This document shows positions 1 through 6,779 of a DNA stretch of 7,292 nt, one piece after another. How positions within the stretch are numbered: the stretch's first letter is position 1; the number at the start of each line of letters is the position of its first letter. Location of the stretch: contig CADCOL010000330.1 in assembly GCA_902803015.1 (NCBI GenBank), forward strand, positions 1 to 7,292, read 5' to 3'. The notes below the pieces were generated by a model. The model was not told the DNA's origin. It did not search any database and saw only the letters and a program-made list of their open reading frames with translations. The translations under genes and the position numbers were made by a program. Source of the DNA: an uncultured Lachnospiraceae bacterium (GTDB lineage: Bacteria; Bacillota; Clostridia; Lachnospirales; Lachnospiraceae).

Positions 1-384
1 AGAATCGCCATAATTCGCATCCTCTTCGGCTGCATTATCGTCTGCATGTTCTTCGCGATATTCTTTCAAATAGTCGTCTACAAGCTCATTCTTTGCTTTC
101 TTCTTTAAGGTTTCGTCATCATATACCTTACGGTATCTTCTTACGAACCCAAAATGCTGGAACATATGAAGAAGCATTACGTAGTTCGGTTGTGTATCAA
201 GTCTTAAGATTAAAAGTACCGCGAAGAAAAGAACGATGCTAAGGAAAACAACCTTACCTTCCAGTGAGGAGATAATCACGAGGATTGCCAGTCCCATGGC
301 AATGCCGCCCACGAGAATATCCCAAAGGGTAACGCCCTTAAAAAGTTCAATCTGTACTTTTGTTTTTCCGGGTATGAGTCTCAT
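1..384 (-). CDS. PrgI-family T4SS membrane protein (VirB3-like), 3' end cut by window edge
   Basis: An open frame runs from an ATG at 384 to the left edge without a stop (128 codons seen). The protein begins MRLIPGKTKVQIELFKGV, then has two closely spaced membrane segments (about residues 20-38 and 44-61), a basic stretch after them (VRRYRKV, 81-87) and a charged, acidic tail (about 88-128). A short N-terminus, a two-helix hairpin and a cytosolic tail match the PrgI family of Gram-positive conjugation modules, which fills the VirB3 position beside the VirB4 ATPase. The ribosome site is weak: AAAGGA lies 12 bases before the ATG and a closer GAG about 8 bases before it. A TAA just upstream in frame rules out an earlier start. 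An 83-base gap separates it from the VirB6-like gene. The family's usual length is about that already seen, so the gene may end just past the edge, or it may be fused to VirB4; the window cannot decide. Confidence 0.8.
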   Translation of the reverse strand, partial: MRLIPGKTKVQIELFKGVTLWDILVGGIAMGLAILVIISSLEGKVVFLSIVLFFAVLLILRLDTQPNYVMLLHMFQHFGFVRRYRKVYDDETLKKKAKNELVDDYLKEYREEHADDNAAEEDANYGDS

Positions 385-439
385 TTAAATTGCTCGTCCT
401 TTTTTGTTTTCCTGTTTCGTTTCTGCTGTTTATGTACCT

Positions 440-456
440 CGGTCGATGAGCGACCG
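440..456 (-). other. Small hairpin in the virB6-prgI gap
   Basis: CGGTCG (440-445) and CGACCG (451-456) form a perfect 6-bp stem around a 5-base loop in the 83-base space between the VirB6-like and PrgI-like genes. On the transcribed strand no U-run follows, so it does not look like an intrinsic terminator. It could be an mRNA processing or stability element, or chance. The rest of the gap (385-467) is A-rich on the transcript and holds only the weak ribosome site of the PrgI gene. Confidence 0.4.
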
Positions 457-467
457 TTTCATTTTAA

Positions 468-2201
468 CTACCGTTGTGAAGGAGGAAGGCTGCTGCCTCC
501 TCCGCCACCGCCGCCATCCTTGGGGCTTCCGGGGAACCAGTCTTTTATAAAACCGGTCGCACTCGCTTTGGTTGTTGCAATCGGACTGCCGACAAAACTC
601 TTAAAGAACGACTGCGAAGCATCGCCCTTTGCGGACATGTCGCCGGCCTGAATGGACTGCCATCCTGCACTGTCTGCCAGAATACCGGTAATGATACCGT
701 TTGCTTTCTTTACAACTTCGAAACCTGCATAAATCATAATGACTTTGGCCGCTATATCGAGTACGGTGTATCCAATCGAATCATGCGGGAAGATCTGAAG
801 TCTCGGACCGATAATAATCGGGATGAAGATCATCAAAACACGCATTGCAATGACCGTTCCGAAGATACCTGCAGCCTGTACCAGGAATGCGGTAACCCAC
901 TGTTTTCTCTTTGCGCCGTCATCTAACGGTTCTGCCGCAAATACGAGCGGAGATACCAGATACAGCATCATCATGTTAAAGATTCTTGCAACGGTCGTCA
1001 TAATGATAACCGCAAGATCCCAGACAAGTGCGACACCCATGAAATACATAATCAGGTAATTGAATGCCGTAATACCGATATCGAAGTCTTCGTTTACTTC
1101 CGATAAGTTGTATATACTCTTGTCGCCGTAATAGTACGGAGCACGGATTGCATCCGTCAACTCGGGTTTTTTGTTATAAGCTTCGTTCTTTGCCGCACTC
1201 ATCGTACAAATCAGGAAGAGGTAACGATCCAACGGAATATGCTGTGTCTTAACCGTATAATCTCTCTGATAGTAATTAAGAGGTCTCAGGTTCGGATTCT
1301 TTTCCAATTCCTTCATCGCATCCGTAATTGCTTTGTGAACACTTTCGTTATAAACATCAATCTTAATCTCGGATTTGACATCGGACGCGTTGGCAATATT
1401 CTGAAGCAGACTCTGCCACGTTCTGACTTTATATTTGGAACCGTCCGTTGTGGAGGTTTTCTCTTCTTCCTTGTAGTAAAAATCGAAAACTCCCTGACGG
1501 GTTAAGAAATCCAGATCCGGCCGAATCTCATTGTAGCAGGCATTGATGTTATATCTGCTTTCTTTCGAAGGATTCAGGGAATAATTACCGATGGTATTTA
1601 AGCATCTTGCCATCGCCGCATATTCTTCCTCCGTAAAATAATGTTCCGACTCTTTTCCCAAAACCTCAGCATTATCAAATACAAATCCGATCTGCTGCAT
1701 AAGAATATTTGTCATGTTTAGCACTACTACAATAATGATATTCATGCTTAAGATTAACAGAATTGTCTTTGCCAGGCTTCCAAGAATCTGACCCATGGAA
1801 CGCTGATCCTTATCGCGAAGATCAAAGATTCTTCTGACAACCGCAATAATTGCAAAGCAAAATGCAAGCACGACTCCGAGAAGCGCCATGCCCCAGTAGA
1901 TATTCGTAATGGTATGGTTCTGGAAGAATACATTCGTAAGGAACATCGTGGATCCGTCAAATGTTACTTTTCGGGCACCCGTAAACGCTTCCACAACCAT
2001 GTCCAGAATATTTATCAGTTTGCAGAACGCTATTGCAATATAGTACAGCAGTCTGTAAATGGTGTTGTAAATGATGGTCGTAATCAGGCTGTCCGCAGCA
2101 TCACCGACTGAAGTAAAGATACTGTTGGAGGCAAAATCCAAAACATCGTCGCCGAATCCGGCCACCAGTGTGGTATTCATTTGAAACAAAAAGTTAAACA
2201 T
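468..2201 (-). CDS. VirB6/TrbL-like polytopic T4SS membrane protein
   Basis: 577 residues with about seven membrane segments: roughly 39-63, 101-124, 144-165, 377-398, 405-423, 434-461 and 474-495. Between the third and fourth lies a soluble region of about 200 residues (170-375), rich in Tyr, Glu and Lys. The first helices, the loop, then a tight helix cluster containing a conserved-looking patch (FNMMMLYLVSPLVFAAEPLDDG, about 408-429) are typical of the VirB6/TrbL-type proteins of Clostridia conjugative elements, which form part of the inner-membrane translocation channel. The C-terminus is a low-complexity tail with seven consecutive glycines (563-569) ending PPSQR. The start is well supported: GGAGG (2209-2213) lies 7 bases before the ATG. 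The gene follows the Ig-like gene by 24 bases and sits in the usual place just before PrgI. Function is assigned from topology, a familiar C-terminal region and neighbours. The topology and function of the big loop are inference. Confidence 0.88.
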   Translation of the reverse strand: MFNFLFQMNTTLVAGFGDDVLDFASNSIFTSVGDAADSLITTIIYNTIYRLLYYIAIAFCKLINILDMVVEAFTGARKVTFDGSTMFLTNVFFQNHTITNIYWGMALLGVVLAFCFAIIAVVRRIFDLRDKDQRSMGQILGSLAKTILLILSMNIIIVVVLNMTNILMQQIGFVFDNAEVLGKESEHYFTEEEYAAMARCLNTIGNYSLNPSKESRYNINACYNEIRPDLDFLTRQGVFDFYYKEEEKTSTTDGSKYKVRTWQSLLQNIANASDVKSEIKIDVYNESVHKAITDAMKELEKNPNLRPLNYYQRDYTVKTQHIPLDRYLFLICTMSAAKNEAYNKKPELTDAIRAPYYYGDKSIYNLSEVNEDFDIGITAFNYLIMYFMGVALVWDLAVIIMTTVARIFNMMMLYLVSPLVFAAEPLDDGAKRKQWVTAFLVQAAGIFGTVIAMRVLMIFIPIIIGPRLQIFPHDSIGYTVLDIAAKVIMIYAGFEVVKKANGIITGILADSAGWQSIQAGDMSAKGDASQSFFKSFVGSPIATTKASATGFIKDWFPGSPKDGGGGGGGSSLPPSQR

Positions 2202-2225
2202 CCGTCTACCTCCGGGTTCTTGAAT

Positions 2226-3200
2226 TTATCGAACCTTTAAGTGTTTACGCTGAATCAGTATATAAGCTACGACTGCGCCTATTACCAATGCGATTACAAG
2301 GAAAAAAACGACTCCGTTTATGTCTAAATAGATCATAATCGTAAAATTATAGGTTGCAGAGTTCTCCGCATTGTCAGTAACGGTAACTTCATATCTTCCG
2401 CTCTGTGTGAGCTTATTGGAAACGGCTTTCAGCATTTCCCCGTCTTTATAAACGGCAATCCTGTCGCTTTCTTCAAGTCCCGTAATGGTTACCGGACCTC
2501 TGGCTTTTCCGTCTTCCTTTACGCCTTCTAACGTAACCTGAGGCGGTGTATGGTCAATCCGTACATTTAAGAAATAATTCAGGTCCGTCTTTTCGCATGC
2601 ATACTGGATGGAATACTGTCCTTCTTCCGACATCGAAATATAGGAACTCGTCATCGGAACATTCTGTCCTTCACAGGTTGCGCTCTTTATATAGAATCCG
2701 TCCGGAATGGTAAATCCAACGATTTTACCCGTTGCCGCACCGACGATGGTAAAACTCATAACCGTCTTAACATTTCCGTCAACGGATGCCATCACCGTAT
2801 ACTCACCGGTGCTTCTTATCTCGGAACCGTCAAAAGGAATTTCGTTTCCGTCCTGATAAACAATCAGCAGAATTTCCGCCGGTGCGGAAATAACAACCGC
2901 TTCGTTTACAATCATACCGTCCGCAACATTGGATGTAATTTCATACAAGCCGTTGCCGACCAGATATACGAAGCATCCGTAGTTGTAGTCGTAATACATA
3001 TTTCCCGAGATCTGTTTGCGGCTCTGGTTTGCATCATCATATGATAACGGATTCTCGTCCACCGGAAGACCGGTAAAGGGATCCAGGCGGACTTCCTCAT
3101 TATCCGCTTTTGCAATCAGTCCGCTCCAGGGAGCAACAAGTGCAAGGATGGCGCCGCACATCAAAAGTGCTATGAATTTCGTTACGGTTTTTCGAATCAT
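2226..3200 (-). CDS. Exported, membrane-anchored protein with Ig-like repeats
   Basis: 324 residues. A signal peptide covers about residues 1-32 (basic start MIRKTVTK, hydrophobic core 9-28, likely cleavage after KA at 32). The body appears to hold about three tandem beta-sandwich repeats, each ending in a similar strand: GEYTVMASV (132-140), GQYSIQYAC (194-202) and GRYEVTVTD (268-276). The junction DHTPPQVTLEG (216-226) is a common linker into bacterial Ig-like domains. One membrane helix follows (about 296-316), then a short basic tail, RKHLKVR. This predicts a type I membrane protein with its repeats outside the cell. Its ATG shares one base with the virD4 stop (TAATG), so the two are probably translated as a coupled pair. 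No enzymatic motif is visible. I do not recognise a named family; by position it could be a scaffold or stabiliser of the T4SS on the outer face of the membrane, or a mating-contact protein. Exported topology is well supported; role is inference. Confidence 0.78.
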   Translation of the reverse strand: MIRKTVTKFIALLMCGAILALVAPWSGLIAKADNEEVRLDPFTGLPVDENPLSYDDANQSRKQISGNMYYDYNYGCFVYLVGNGLYEITSNVADGMIVNEAVVISAPAEILLIVYQDGNEIPFDGSEIRSTGEYTVMASVDGNVKTVMSFTIVGAATGKIVGFTIPDGFYIKSATCEGQNVPMTSSYISMSEEGQYSIQYACEKTDLNYFLNVRIDHTPPQVTLEGVKEDGKARGPVTITGLEESDRIAVYKDGEMLKAVSNKLTQSGRYEVTVTDNAENSATYNFTIMIYLDINGVVFFLVIALVIGAVVAYILIQRKHLKVR

Positions 3201-5215
3201 TATGCCTCCGCTGTACCGAGAATGGTTTCGTTACGTTTCTGAATGTCGTAGAATACTTCGTCCGCACGGAACATGTGGTTACGAAGTTCTCCCATGTCCA
3301 TGGTTCCCATCTTGTAATACTGACAAAGGTAACTCGGTGTGTACTTTGTCTTAAGCGGGAAGTTACCAAAGGTTACGATAATCGCATTACCCGTGGATTC
3401 CTTGTTGTTCAGCTTCTGCAACTCGGAAGGATAAATAAGCGGACGTACCTGCGTCTGCGAGGATACGGAGAAGTCGCCGTCCTTCGCGTTCATCGAAGCA
3501 GATGTGGATGATGTCTTAACGGTCATGTTACCGCAAAGCTCCGAGAACTCCTTACAGGTTCCGATATCGTTCGAACCGATGAACATTTTCATACCGCAGT
3601 TGGACTTAACGATGTCGGCAACCTGTTCGCCGTATACGTTGTTAAGCTGCGAGTAACTCTGTACAACCATGTTAAACCAGATTTTTCTCGAACGACCTAC
3701 GGTAATCATCTTGTCGAATTTCTCAATCTTGGGCATGTTACCAAACTCATCGAGGATGAAATATACATTTCTCGGTAAGGAAAGGTCTTCTCTCGAACTT
3801 GCCACCTTAATGAGCGCTTTGTACATGCAAAGGATAAATACTGCTGCCAGTCCGTGACGGGTATCTTTTTCATCCGGAATCTTTAAGAAGAGTGCCGTCG
3901 GATGGAATGCAAATTCTTCCGCATGAATATCGGTTGCGGAAGTCAAACCGCAGATACCGCGGTCATTAAACATATTCAGTTTGTCAAAGGTAATTGACAT
4001 GTAGGAAGATAATGTCGTATCCGCTGCGGAAAGTACCTGACGTGACAGGGTAACCGCCTGGGAAAGAGGATCTCTTCCTTCGAAGTAATCTTTCAATGCC
4101 GCGAACTCATTTTCGGAATTGGTAAGAATCTTCGTTAAGTTAAAGAAGTTGAATTTATCCTTGGTCATGCCGAGTTCGGGATCTGCACTGTCTTCCAGCA
4201 TCGCAAGACAGGTCGCCATGATGATGGATCTTGCGCCCTTCTCCCAAACCGGATCCTTTTCGTTTTCAATCGGGCAGATTACGGAGATTAAGTCGTTTAA
4301 GTCTTCGTACATCTCATCGAAAACTTTCTGCTTGGATACGGAGATATCATCCTGGCAGTGGGAGATATCCGCATAAGCTGTTCCTCTCCATTCCACCCAT
4401 GCATCGCCGGGATCCGCGAGTCCGTCCACCTGTTTCAGCTGCGGGTAATCCGCCATGTTGTCACGGTGTGCGATGATTTCCTTGCCTGCGTCAAGATATT
4501 CCTGATACATATCAAAGATGCCGCCTAAAGGATTCCAACGGCTGGAGGAATAGGTATCGCGAAGGTCAAGGAGCAGTACGTTGTATCCGCGTTCTTTTAA
4601 GAACTTCGAATGAAGGGAGAAAAGCTCACCCTTCGGGTCCGTCATAATCATACTGCTTCCGGCTGCCGTAGCACCGAGAAGCTGAATCATCGGGTTGATA
4701 AATGTGGTCGTTTTACCGGAACCGGTAGCACCGATGATTAAGGAGTGTGCACCGGATAAGAAATTGATTCGGAACGTTCCCTTCTTATCCACATATGCGC
4801 GAACAGGAATACCGTCTTTCTTGCAGTCCGCAAGCTGCTGATAAGTATATCCGGGGAAGTATTTATCACGTTCCGCATCCGTTAAGAAACGGCTGTTTTC
4901 CAAAGCACCTTCGGTTCTTGCCTTCTCACCCTGGCGCTCCTTGAAGGAACTTGCAGAGAAAAGCTTGAAATCCGTAATAAAGAAAATTAACAAGACAATG
5001 AAAAGCAGTCCCACACCGATTCCCCAGGTAGCCGGCTCAAAGAAAATCTTAAAGCTGAACTCAAACGGCTTGTCGGTAATAATACCCGCTATATTGTCAT
5101 AGAGCAGTCTCGAACATCCTCCGAGAATCCCTGCCAGCAGGATACCAATCAGGATGTAAATCACCAGAAATATCGGTCTTTCCTCTTTAATTTTTGCCCA
5201 TAAATTCTTAAACAT
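3200..5215 (-). CDS. virD4: VirD4/TraG-type type IV coupling protein (DNA-pumping ATPase)
   Basis: 671 residues. Two N-terminal membrane helices (about 16-36 and 64-82) anchor a large cytosolic ATPase domain. Walker A is GATGSGKT (162-169), followed by the TraG-family TDPKGEL block (192-198); Walker B is YFILDEFGN (485-493). Further family blocks are GRSRKIWFNMVVQSYSQL (507-524) and GLTSATDI (423-430). Coupling proteins dock the relaxase-DNA complex at the membrane and feed it to the T4SS with ATP. Between the N-terminal ATPase part and residue 330 lies a largely helical, acidic stretch (about 235-325) that could be the substrate-binding all-alpha domain. The length is in the normal range and all core motifs are intact, so the protein should be active. 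The start has AAAAGG 7 bases upstream. The gene lies 28 bases after the secreted 461-residue gene and overlaps the Ig-like gene by one base. The family is certain; the closest subfamily is probably the VirD4-like group of clostridial conjugative elements. Confidence 0.96.
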   Translation of the reverse strand: MFKNLWAKIKEERPIFLVIYILIGILLAGILGGCSRLLYDNIAGIITDKPFEFSFKIFFEPATWGIGVGLLFIVLLIFFITDFKLFSASSFKERQGEKARTEGALENSRFLTDAERDKYFPGYTYQQLADCKKDGIPVRAYVDKKGTFRINFLSGAHSLIIGATGSGKTTTFINPMIQLLGATAAGSSMIMTDPKGELFSLHSKFLKERGYNVLLLDLRDTYSSSRWNPLGGIFDMYQEYLDAGKEIIAHRDNMADYPQLKQVDGLADPGDAWVEWRGTAYADISHCQDDISVSKQKVFDEMYEDLNDLISVICPIENEKDPVWEKGARSIIMATCLAMLEDSADPELGMTKDKFNFFNLTKILTNSENEFAALKDYFEGRDPLSQAVTLSRQVLSAADTTLSSYMSITFDKLNMFNDRGICGLTSATDIHAEEFAFHPTALFLKIPDEKDTRHGLAAVFILCMYKALIKVASSREDLSLPRNVYFILDEFGNMPKIEKFDKMITVGRSRKIWFNMVVQSYSQLNNVYGEQVADIVKSNCGMKMFIGSNDIGTCKEFSELCGNMTVKTSSTSASMNAKDGDFSVSSQTQVRPLIYPSELQKLNNKESTGNAIIVTFGNFPLKTKYTPSYLCQYYKMGTMDMGELRNHMFRADEVFYDIQKRNETILGTAEA
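3205..3209 (-). promoter_or_regulatory. Ribosome binding site inside the virD4 3' end
   Basis: GGAGG is formed by the last sense codons of virD4 (GCG GAG GCA) and lies 4 bases before the ATG of the Ig-like gene, whose A is also the last base of the virD4 TAA. Ribosomes finishing virD4 can therefore re-start at once on the next gene. This supports the start at 3200. Confidence 0.7.
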
Positions 5216-5243
5216 GAATCCGCCTTTTCTTATAAAACAGTTA

Positions 5244-6629
5244 TTATAAACTCGTCACACTCATCTTCCCGTTCTTGTCATAGGAAATGTAATAGAGGTA
5301 TCCCTTTCTGATCGATTTCGCAAAGGTAACTCCGGAACCGTAAAACGCTTTGAATGTGGCTCCGCTTGTCGCTTCAATATATGCATTGTTGTTATAAAGT
5401 CCCAATGAAGAAGCATTCGTGCTCGCGTCAAACTGATTGTAGAACTGTCCTGCGGAGGAGCCTACAATTCCGTATCCCAGGAACGTTCTTCCGCCGGGAT
5501 GATTCTCATACACAGCCTGGTTTCCCAGTTTTATTCTGGTTGCTGCAAACAGACCGTAATTGATGATGTTTCCGTTTTGTACATCCACAATGCCATCAGC
5601 CGTGGAATTAAGCGTATTCTTCTTTAATCCGGCAAGAACTCTTGCTCCCGGCATAATGATTAACGTTCCGCCGTTCTTTAAAACAATGTTGCCTGCCGCA
5701 AGTGTCGGGCTGAAGGGCACCATGGTTGCATTCTCCTGCACGATAATCGTTCCTTCGCACTCGATTTTACCGTTGTATAAGAAATTGCCTTCGATGTTTA
5801 AAACCGCATTGTCCGCAACTTTCAAAGTCTTTCCGTCCAAAAGAATGCAGTCGCTGCTGATTTTCTGCGTCTGACCGGACGGAACGGTATAATCGTTGAT
5901 TGCGGGAAAAACTTTATCCTCTGCTTTGTAAACCCGGAAAGTGTTCCAGTCATCATCATCACCCTGAATTCTTCCGTCGTTGATTTCAAACCGGGTGTCG
6001 AACCATCCGCTTCGGTTGTAGAATACATCGTATTCGGTACCGCCTGTGGCAACTCTCCAGCGGATTGTGAATTTATCGCCCGAACCGTTGTGAATTTCAA
6101 TATCGTCACCGTCAAGGAAAATATACTTGTTTGTATTCTCTTTATCCTTGTTACTTCCGACCCGAATCCAGTATCTGTTATGTTTGTTGTTATCCCCGTC
6201 TTTATCTTTATAAATAAAATACGATGCGCCCAGATAGGTTCTGGTAAGGAAAGTATTACCGGTCGCGATATAAGGATCTACGCTGTTTTCAACTCCTACC
6301 CAGTCGTCGTCGTAAATATTGCCGTAAGCGGAATGATACCAGGTTCCTCCGCTTTGCCACATAAACATGCCCCAGAAACTCGATTCGGGAAGTGCTCCGC
6401 TGCATCTTGTCCACTCTACCAGTTTAATGGAGTTTCCGTACTTGATTTCGTCGGCGTCGGATTTTTTGTTATCCGCCTTTACCGTAACCATATCCGCCTG
6501 AGGAATAATCGCACTTCCTCCGCTTAACACGAAAGCGGAACTGATTAAAAGTGCGCCCGTTAAAGCCGCAATCCTTTTGGAAACCTTCCAAACCGTATCT
6601 TTTTTTGCATTTATTATTTGTTTCTTCAT
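5244..6629 (-). CDS. Secreted protein of unknown function with beta-helix-like repeats
   Basis: 461 residues; not a family I recognise. A long signal peptide (about 1-52) has a basic start (MKKQIINAKKDTVWKVSKR), a hydrophobic core (20-41) and a likely cut after VKA at 52. The first mature region (about 60-240) is rich in Trp, Tyr and Asp and contains acidic runs that could bind calcium (DKDGDN 142-147, DGDD 173-176, DDDD 224-227). The second (about 245-375) has short, regularly repeated hydrophobic strands separated by Gly/Asn turns, such as KTLKVADNAVLNIEG, GTIIVQENATM and GGTLIIMPGARVL, which suggests a right-handed beta-helix or solenoid. The last 90 residues are Gly/Ser/Asn/Tyr-rich. There is no LPXTG motif and no C-terminal membrane helix, so the mature protein is probably released or held non-covalently. 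An in-frame TAG at 6633-6635 rules out an earlier start, yet no Shine-Dalgarno sequence precedes the ATG. Its place between pilin and virD4 suggests a surface or adhesion role in mating; that is inference. Confidence 0.75.
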   Translation of the reverse strand: MKKQIINAKKDTVWKVSKRIAALTGALLISSAFVLSGGSAIIPQADMVTVKADNKKSDADEIKYGNSIKLVEWTRCSGALPESSFWGMFMWQSGGTWYHSAYGNIYDDDWVGVENSVDPYIATGNTFLTRTYLGASYFIYKDKDGDNNKHNRYWIRVGSNKDKENTNKYIFLDGDDIEIHNGSGDKFTIRWRVATGGTEYDVFYNRSGWFDTRFEINDGRIQGDDDDWNTFRVYKAEDKVFPAINDYTVPSGQTQKISSDCILLDGKTLKVADNAVLNIEGNFLYNGKIECEGTIIVQENATMVPFSPTLAAGNIVLKNGGTLIIMPGARVLAGLKKNTLNSTADGIVDVQNGNIINYGLFAATRIKLGNQAVYENHPGGRTFLGYGIVGSSAGQFYNQFDASTNASSLGLYNNNAYIEATSGATFKAFYGSGVTFAKSIRKGYLYYISYDKNGKMSVTSL

Positions 6630-6679
6630 AGACTATAACCGTATATCGTAATTGTTTTATTGCTTTCTTTTAAATGATG

Positions 6680-6775
6680 ATTCGAATTCTGCATTCAGCT
6701 TTATGTGTCTGCGGTCCGCAGACGGGGCGTCCCCCGTCTGGCAGACATAAGCTGAATTCAGTTTTTAATTCGAAT
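6680..6775. repeat. Long imperfect inverted repeat between pilin and secreted-protein genes
   Basis: The arms 6680-6712 and 6741-6775 pair in five blocks: ATTCGAATT/AATTCGAAT, CTG/CAG, ATTCAGC/GCTGAAT, TTATG/CATAA and TCTGC/GCAGA. They enclose a perfect 9-bp core hairpin, CAGACGGGG (6719-6727) with CCCCGTCTG (6732-6740) around a CGTC loop. In all about 38 bp can pair, with small bulges and one bulged T-run (6762-6766). On the transcribed strand no U-run follows, so it is not a standard terminator for the operon. It could be a partial terminator, an RNase-protecting stem for pilin mRNA, a protein-binding site or a small mobile repeat. The remainder of the intergenic stretch (6630-6679) is AT-rich. 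I see no convincing -35/-10 pair or ribosome site there. Confidence 0.75.
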
Positions 6776-6779
6776 TAAA
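6764..6779. repeat. Perfect 16-bp palindrome over the pilin stop codon
   Basis: TTTAATTCGAATTAAA reads the same on both strands and includes the TAA stop of the pilin gene (6775-6777). Part of it also forms the outer end of the long inverted repeat. A symmetric AT-rich site like this could be an operator for a dimeric regulator, or only the end of the RNA stem. No regulator gene is visible nearby. Confidence 0.55.

Noticed and set aside
430..462. A 10-codon minus-strand frame (MKRSLIDRGT) in the virB6-prgI gap
   Set aside because: It has no ribosome site, it is very short, and it coincides with the hairpin at 440-456.
3016..3354. A 112-codon plus-strand frame across the virD4/Ig-like junction
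   Set aside because: It is antisense to two well-supported genes and looks like a frame shadow without domain content.
5230..5249. AT-only stem (TTATAA ... TTATAA) at the end of the secreted-protein gene, considered as a terminator
   Set aside because: It has only about 6 AT pairs, no U-run in the operon direction, and the virD4 ribosome site follows immediately.
6090..6527. A 145-codon plus-strand open frame antisense to the secreted-protein gene
   Set aside because: The opposite strand carries a coherent signal peptide and repeat structure; the antisense product has no recognisable domain and no good ribosome site.
6632..6670. Possible promoter before the secreted-protein gene (TATAGT at 6632-6637, GATATA at 6642-6647, minus strand)
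   Set aside because: TATAGT would start transcription inside the ORF, and neither has a -35-like hexamer at about 17 bases.
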